Shown here: one piece after another, positions 60,169-64,000 of the stretch | Numbering within the stretch: position 1 is the stretch's first letter | Layout of the letters: each line of letters starts with the position of its first letter | NCBI GenBank assembly: GCA_965242615.1 | Contig: CBDESR010000005.1 | Location: forward strand, 1,674,001-1,738,000 | Length of the DNA stretch: 64,000 nucleotides | DNA from: CBDBCU01 sp965242615 | Lineage (GTDB): Bacteria; Chloroflexota; Dehalococcoidia; Lucifugimonadales; UBA3495 | Direction: 5' to 3' | Position numbers and translations under genes: made by a program | The notes under the pieces: generated by a model | The model's database searches: none | Told to the model about the DNA's origin: nothing | What the model saw: only the letters and a program-made list of their open reading frames with translations

Positions 60169-61821
60169 CTATTCTTGAAAAGAAAGCTCTACTGCCCAGA
60201 TTTCGCCGGCGATATTGTATTGGCCGGTGCGAATGGCGGCTATGGGATAGTCGGGGAGCCGCCGCGCGATGCGGCACTGGCCGTTACGCTGACTGCCACC
60301 ATCTTGATGGAACTGGAAATCACGATTTTCAAAGCCGCTTTCCCGGCGGTTTTCCGGCAGGTCGGACGGCAGCGTCGGAGTGATGTGCAGAAAGAAACGG
60401 GCGTCAGCGTCTCCGGGGGAGCAGTCATTCTTAGCGTAAGCCAGAAAGTTGTCGTTTTGACGATACACTTGGAACTCCGGTTCAGCGGCCGCCGGGTCGG
60501 GTTGGAAAGTTGGCGCCGCTGGCGCCGGCAGTGGGGTGGGCGGCGCGGCTACGGCCAACGCCGTCGGTTTAGCCGCCGCTGCTGCCGTTGCCCCGCCCCG
60601 GCGCAACAGAGCCGGTTCCAGCCGTTGCATAATTGCCGCGACCAGCAATTCATTTCCCCGCTGGTTCAAGTGGCAGCAGTCATCGATGTATAGAGTTTCC
60701 GGGCGGTCATTAAAAATCCCGGTCAAGTCAAAATAGTTGATATTCTGCTGCTGCAACTCCTTGCCATACTTAACCAGTAGCGGGTAAGTCAGGGCATAAT
60801 TGACTTTAGCGCGCCCCTCTGCCGTGTAGGCGCGGGACAACTCGGCAACGGACAGAGGCTTGGCGTCCGGCAGATACTGGTTGGGCTGCAAGAAATGATA
60901 ATACTCAGCCCCTGCGGCCGCGGCCACGCGAGACAGCAAGTAAGAACCACGATACCAGACCCGCACCGATTCCTCGTGAACATCGTTGATGTCCCGGAAG
61001 TTGCCCCGGGGCCCGTATCGCTCCAAGCTGCGACTGAGCTCCGTTACTGTCAAGTCCCGGTTCAGTTGGCTAATTCGCGCCTCGATTCTTTCGATGCGAT
61101 TGCGGTTGACCAGCCCATAAACCGCCGTTAGGCGGATGGGGCTGGTGGGAGGGCCGCGCCGTAACCGGGCAACTTCCTCCCGCAAAACCCGGATTTGGCC
61201 GACTAAAGCAATTTCCTCAGTGGTCAAGACTTCCGGGAAGCCCCAGAATAGAGGAAAGAAAGGGAATACTTCTCTTTGGAAGTTCAGATAAGAGCTTGCC
61301 AGTTCATTGTATCCATCGAGGTTGATGATGAAGTCAAAGCCGCCGCCCATAGCCAGCAGATGGCTAACCACATCCAGTTGTTGCGGTTGCCGCATACCCA
61401 CTTGGGACAGGGGTAGAACTACAGGCTGCCGCGGCAATCCATTATCCGCAAAAAAATCCTTTATTGACCGGCGCAAGGGATGAGTAAGATTATCTGCTAC
61501 CGAGCCGCCCAGAATGCCAATGACCACGGTATCCTCTCGAGTCTGTTGCGGCGGCATCAAGTTCAGGGCGTGCTCGGGAAGGGGACGGGTATATCCGTAA
61601 TAGGGATGCTTTACCAGTCTCGGGCCAGTGGTGTAACCGGGCAGAGCCAGTTCGGCGGACGCTCCCGGATTGGGGTTTGCCAACGGCCCGGACTCGGATG
61701 GGTAGATTTGATACCATTCGGCATAAGCCAAGTAATAGGCGGCCCGGGCCATCCCCTCGACAATAGCTAGAGTCAGCAGGAGCAGCAGGCAGTAGTAGAG
61801 GATTTTTTTGCGGAGAATCAA
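60169..61821 (-). CDS. Membrane-anchored SGNH/GDSL-like protein with C-terminal module
   Basis: 550 residues from TTG 61821, 8 bases after AGGAG; the frame extends to 61851. One N-terminal anchor (KKILYYCLLLLLTLAIVEGM). SGNH-type elements: VVIGILGGSVADN (block I Ser ~107), IINLDGYNELASS (block III-like) and TLYIDDCCHLNQRGNELLV (Asp-His pair). An Ala/Pro linker leads to a ~110-residue C-terminal module ending IRTGQYNIAGEIWAVELSF. The Asp-x-x-His pattern supports esterase or acyltransferase activity on surface sugars (inference). Confidence 0.72.
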   Translation of the reverse strand: MILRKKILYYCLLLLLTLAIVEGMARAAYYLAYAEWYQIYPSESGPLANPNPGASAELALPGYTTGPRLVKHPYYGYTRPLPEHALNLMPPQQTREDTVVIGILGGSVADNLTHPLRRSIKDFFADNGLPRQPVVLPLSQVGMRQPQQLDVVSHLLAMGGGFDFIINLDGYNELASSYLNFQREVFPFFPLFWGFPEVLTTEEIALVGQIRVLREEVARLRRGPPTSPIRLTAVYGLVNRNRIERIEARISQLNRDLTVTELSRSLERYGPRGNFRDINDVHEESVRVWYRGSYLLSRVAAAAGAEYYHFLQPNQYLPDAKPLSVAELSRAYTAEGRAKVNYALTYPLLVKYGKELQQQNINYFDLTGIFNDRPETLYIDDCCHLNQRGNELLVAAIMQRLEPALLRRGGATAAAAAKPTALAVAAPPTPLPAPAAPTFQPDPAAAEPEFQVYRQNDNFLAYAKNDCSPGDADARFFLHITPTLPSDLPENRRESGFENRDFQFHQDGGSQRNGQCRIARRLPDYPIAAIRTGQYNIAGEIWAVELSFQE

Positions 61822-62101
61822 GGGCTTTACTCCTGAATAACGCGGCGTCAAATATACTCTGCGGCTATAGCCGGCGTCAATGAAACTGGCCGCAGCCGGT
61901 TGGTTTGCTTTCGGCGGTTATCATCTGGCGACAGATTCGGGGTAAGCGGAGGGAAACTCAAAAAAGAAAACGCCTGTTTTACTGACTTTTACCCCTTGAC
62001 AAATCGCACAAAATAGCAGAACATTAGTGCAGGCACTTCGCCGGCTATAGAACAGCCGTTAATTCGGCAACCCGGCGGCAACTTTTTCAGGAGCGTTTCT
62101 T

Positions 62102-62350
62102 ATGCTTGCGGCAACGGCTCAGGGTATGAACATCTACTACCGGGGTTACATCATCCACGAGGACATCCGGGCCATCTGCTATACCATTTATGACCGCCGA
62201 CCGGCCCGGCAGGAACTGGCTACCGTCGGCACTTCCCGGGCCGCGATGCAGTGGGTTGACGCCCGGATCAACATTGAGGAGCGGCTGGAGGATACCGGAG
62301 TTTCCGTGGCCGAAATCCTTTCCCTGGCCCGGGCGGCGGTGGTAGCCTAG
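62102..62350 (+). CDS. Small uncharacterised protein
   Basis: 82 residues, ATG 62102 after CAGGAG. Strands (GMNIYYRGYIIHEDIRAIC, IYDRRPARQELATVG) then helices (TSRAAMQWVDARINIEERL). TTGACA at 61996 may be part of its promoter. No family recognised. Confidence 0.6.
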   Translation: MLAATAQGMNIYYRGYIIHEDIRAICYTIYDRRPARQELATVGTSRAAMQWVDARINIEERLEDTGVSVAEILSLARAAVVA

Positions 62351-62413
62351 AGCGGCGGCCGGCCGCAAAAGCGGCCTAGTACTTCTGCATAAGGCGCGGC
62401 AACAGGGCTTGGG

Positions 62414-63130
62414 ATGAAAACCATCCACTACTCCAGAATCGTCAACCTCAGCCATCCCCTGCACCCGGCTATACCCCAATGGCCGGGCGACCCGCCGGTG
62501 GAGTTTCAGCAAGTTGCCGTCCGGGATACCGATGGCTATTTCCTGCGCCGTTTCGCGATGGGCGAACACAGCGGTACTCACGCCAACGCTCCGGCCGCCT
62601 TTCACCCCGGCGGCGTCGGGATTGACGCCTACCCGCCCAATGCTTTGGTCGCTCCGGCGGTGGTGATTGACGTCCGGGAAGCGGCCGCCGCAGACCCGGA
62701 CTATACTCTTGCCGTTGCCGACCTCCTGGCTTGGGAGCAGCGGAATGAGTCGATTCCCGCCGGCAGCGTGGTTTTGCTGTTCACCGGTTGGCAAGATAAG
62801 TGGGATAACCCGGCGGCCTACCTGGGTCTGATGGCATCGGGAGTTGAACCGGCCGGCCGCCATTTCCCCGGTTTCGGCATTGCCGCGGCCCGGTGGCTGC
62901 TGACTGAGCGCGCCATTGCCGGCATTGGCATTGACACCGCCGGCGTGGATGGCGGCCGAGACAATTCCTTTGCAGTGAACCGCTTGCTGTTGGCGCAACC
63001 CCGCATTGTGCTGGAAAACTTGGGTAACCTGCATCAATTGCCCCCGGCCGGCGTTACGCTGATAATAGGCGTGCTGCCTTTGACCGGGGGCAGCGGCTCC
63101 CCGGCGTCGGTTCTGGCTTTTCTGCCTTGA
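62414..63130 (+). CDS. Cyclase / kynurenine-formamidase-like hydrolase
   Basis: 238 residues. VNLSHPLHPAIPQWPGDPPV start and GEHSGTHANAPAAF match the metal-binding H-x-G-T-H-x-D-x-P motif (Asn replaces Asp here). GIGIDTAGVDGG and LENLGNLHQLPPAG are later family motifs. Members hydrolyse N-formylkynurenine, isatin or related amides and lactones using Zn or Mn. Substrate unknown. Confidence 0.85.
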   Translation: MKTIHYSRIVNLSHPLHPAIPQWPGDPPVEFQQVAVRDTDGYFLRRFAMGEHSGTHANAPAAFHPGGVGIDAYPPNALVAPAVVIDVREAAAADPDYTLAVADLLAWEQRNESIPAGSVVLLFTGWQDKWDNPAAYLGLMASGVEPAGRHFPGFGIAAARWLLTERAIAGIGIDTAGVDGGRDNSFAVNRLLLAQPRIVLENLGNLHQLPPAGVTLIIGVLPLTGGSGSPASVLAFLP

Positions 63131-63147
63131 CCGGGCCGGAGTTAGCC

Positions 63148-63546
63148 TCAATAAGTCATTGCCACGCCGGCCCGGGCGCAATCCTCGTCCTGCTGACTGG
63201 TGCCGCCGCCGACACCGCACGCGCCTTCGATGACACCGTGGCGGATAATCGGCACCGCCCCCTGTCCCATAATCATCTCCCCCCCGGCGGCGGCGTTAAT
63301 CCCCCGGGGCGTCGGCTGGCCGGCCCGCTCCTGCATTTCGCCGCTGGGCCGGCCAAAGGCCGCCGACGCCACCGCCTTGCCCTGGCAGCCGTAGGCGCTG
63401 GCCCAAATAGCCCCGTCCATTCGCTGCATAGCAATCAGCCGCCCGCCGGCGTCGCACACGGCCACGCTGATTTTAATGTCCAGTTCCCCGGCCCGGGCAA
63501 TCGCCCCGCCGATGATGCGGTTGGCCTCCGCCAAAGTAATCGCCAT
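63148..63546 (-). CDS. HbpS/GlcG-family protein
   Basis: 132 residues from ATG 63546 after GGAGGTGCAAC. ISVAVCDAGGRLIAMQRMDGA, GKAVASAAFGRPSGEM and the end VIEGACGVGGGTSQQDEDCARAGV fit the heme-binding HbpS/GlcG fold; members bind heme or cobalamin-like ligands or stabilise partner enzymes. It converges on the cyclase gene with a 17 bp gap. Confidence 0.87.
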   Translation of the reverse strand: MAITLAEANRIIGGAIARAGELDIKISVAVCDAGGRLIAMQRMDGAIWASAYGCQGKAVASAAFGRPSGEMQERAGQPTPRGINAAAGGEMIMGQGAVPIIRHGVIEGACGVGGGTSQQDEDCARAGVAMTY

Positions 63547-63730
63547 TGTTGCACCTCCAATCGGGAATGGCGTATTGTAGCCTATAAACCGGCCTCTAGC
63601 CAATGGGGAATCAGGTTGTTTTGCCCAATCCCCCGGAAACTTATCACCGTTCCTTAAAACCCGGGCTGTCGGCAAAGTGTTATACTGCCTGCGGATATTC
63701 CTTGACCATCCCGGGAGTTTGCCCTATCCG

Positions 63731-64000
63731 ATGCTGACCAAACGGATTATTCCCTGCCTTGATGTGGATGCCGGGCGCGTGGTGAAAGGCGCGAGCTTTG
63801 TCAACCTGCGAGATGCCGGCGACCCGGCGGAACTGGCTGCCTTTTATGACCGGGCCGGCGGCGATGAACTGGTCTTTCTCGACATCACTGCCAGCGCCGA
63901 CTCCCGCGATACGATGGTGGATGTGGTGCAGCGGGTTTCGGAGCAGGTGTTCATCCCGCTGACCGTCGGCGGCGGTATCCGCACCATTGAGGATATAAGG
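63731..64000 (+). CDS. hisF: Imidazole glycerol phosphate synthase cyclase subunit HisF (3' end off window)
   Basis: 90 codons to the window edge. MLTKRIIPCLDVDAGRVVKG holds the catalytic Asp of HisF, and DELVFLDITAS and IPLTVGGGIRTIEDI are barrel strands. It takes ammonia from HisH (12853-13503 here) to make imidazole glycerol phosphate and AICAR. TATACT at 63681-63686 is a probable -10. It is 50 kb away from hisH-hisA, so the pathway is dispersed. Confidence 0.95.
   Translation, partial: MLTKRIIPCLDVDAGRVVKGASFVNLRDAGDPAELAAFYDRAGGDELVFLDITASADSRDTMVDVVQRVSEQVFIPLTVGGGIRTIEDIR

Overview
This is a GC-rich bacterial chromosome segment. My best guess is a member of the Chloroflexota (Dehalococcoidia/SAR202-like, possibly marine or host-associated). 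That placement is inferred from the mix of genes: several F420/FMN luciferase-like oxidoreductases, CaiB-type CoA transferases, Pro/Thr-linker surface proteins, a nickel superoxide dismutase and a SelW-like selenoprotein. No rRNA or tRNA gene was found to confirm it. Both ends cut genes: a 2-keto-4-pentenoate hydratase at the left and hisF at the right.

Layout. 0-14 kb: catabolic and core genes (hydratase, CDGSH protein, a 1,500-residue RCC1-repeat surface protein, a luciferase-like oxidoreductase, plsY, a CoA transferase, an inositol-phosphatase-like gene, an fmdB-dtd pair and a pduO-hisH-hisA operon). The ~1.1 kb gap at 5.8-6.9 kb holds repeats and a candidate structured RNA with its own promoter. 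14-27.6 kb: an orphan HsdR-N nuclease-like gene, an amidase with a GatC/AtzG-like partner, dnaG-rpoD, glmU-corC, an SPFH protein, and a fur-VOC-sodN operon. A ~375 bp inverted duplication (AtzG-like gene plus the start of glmU) brackets the dnaG-rpoD-glmU block.

28-45 kb is the accessory region. A 6,720 bp transposon (28409-35128) has perfect 24 bp terminal inverted repeats and a perfect 8 bp target duplication, and it interrupts the tail of a decayed tandem-HicB gene. It carries a truncated IS1595-type transposase, two paralogous HEPN/PaREP1-like genes (one split), a Pro/Thr-rich lipoprotein and small unknown genes. It is itself invaded by an IS6-like element with its own perfect 8 bp duplication and by a 143 bp miniature element. 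Downstream lie acs, a degenerate HicB/HicA locus, a UGA-containing SelW-like gene, comB, an ISAs1 pseudogene carrying a 92 bp miniature element, and another insertion sequence.

43-64 kb returns to ordinary genes: SDR and VOC enzymes, an antitoxin-like/aspartic-protease pair, amidohydrolase, nagZ, two luciferase-like enzymes, phhB, argH-rpe, a sorbosone-dehydrogenase-like lipoprotein, rpmB, a second CoA transferase, hisS, a cohesin-like surface protein, an SGNH-like protein, a cyclase and an HbpS/GlcG protein. Histidine genes are dispersed (hisH-hisA, hisF). Strong sigma-70-type promoters and perfect hairpin terminators are easy to read in several gaps.
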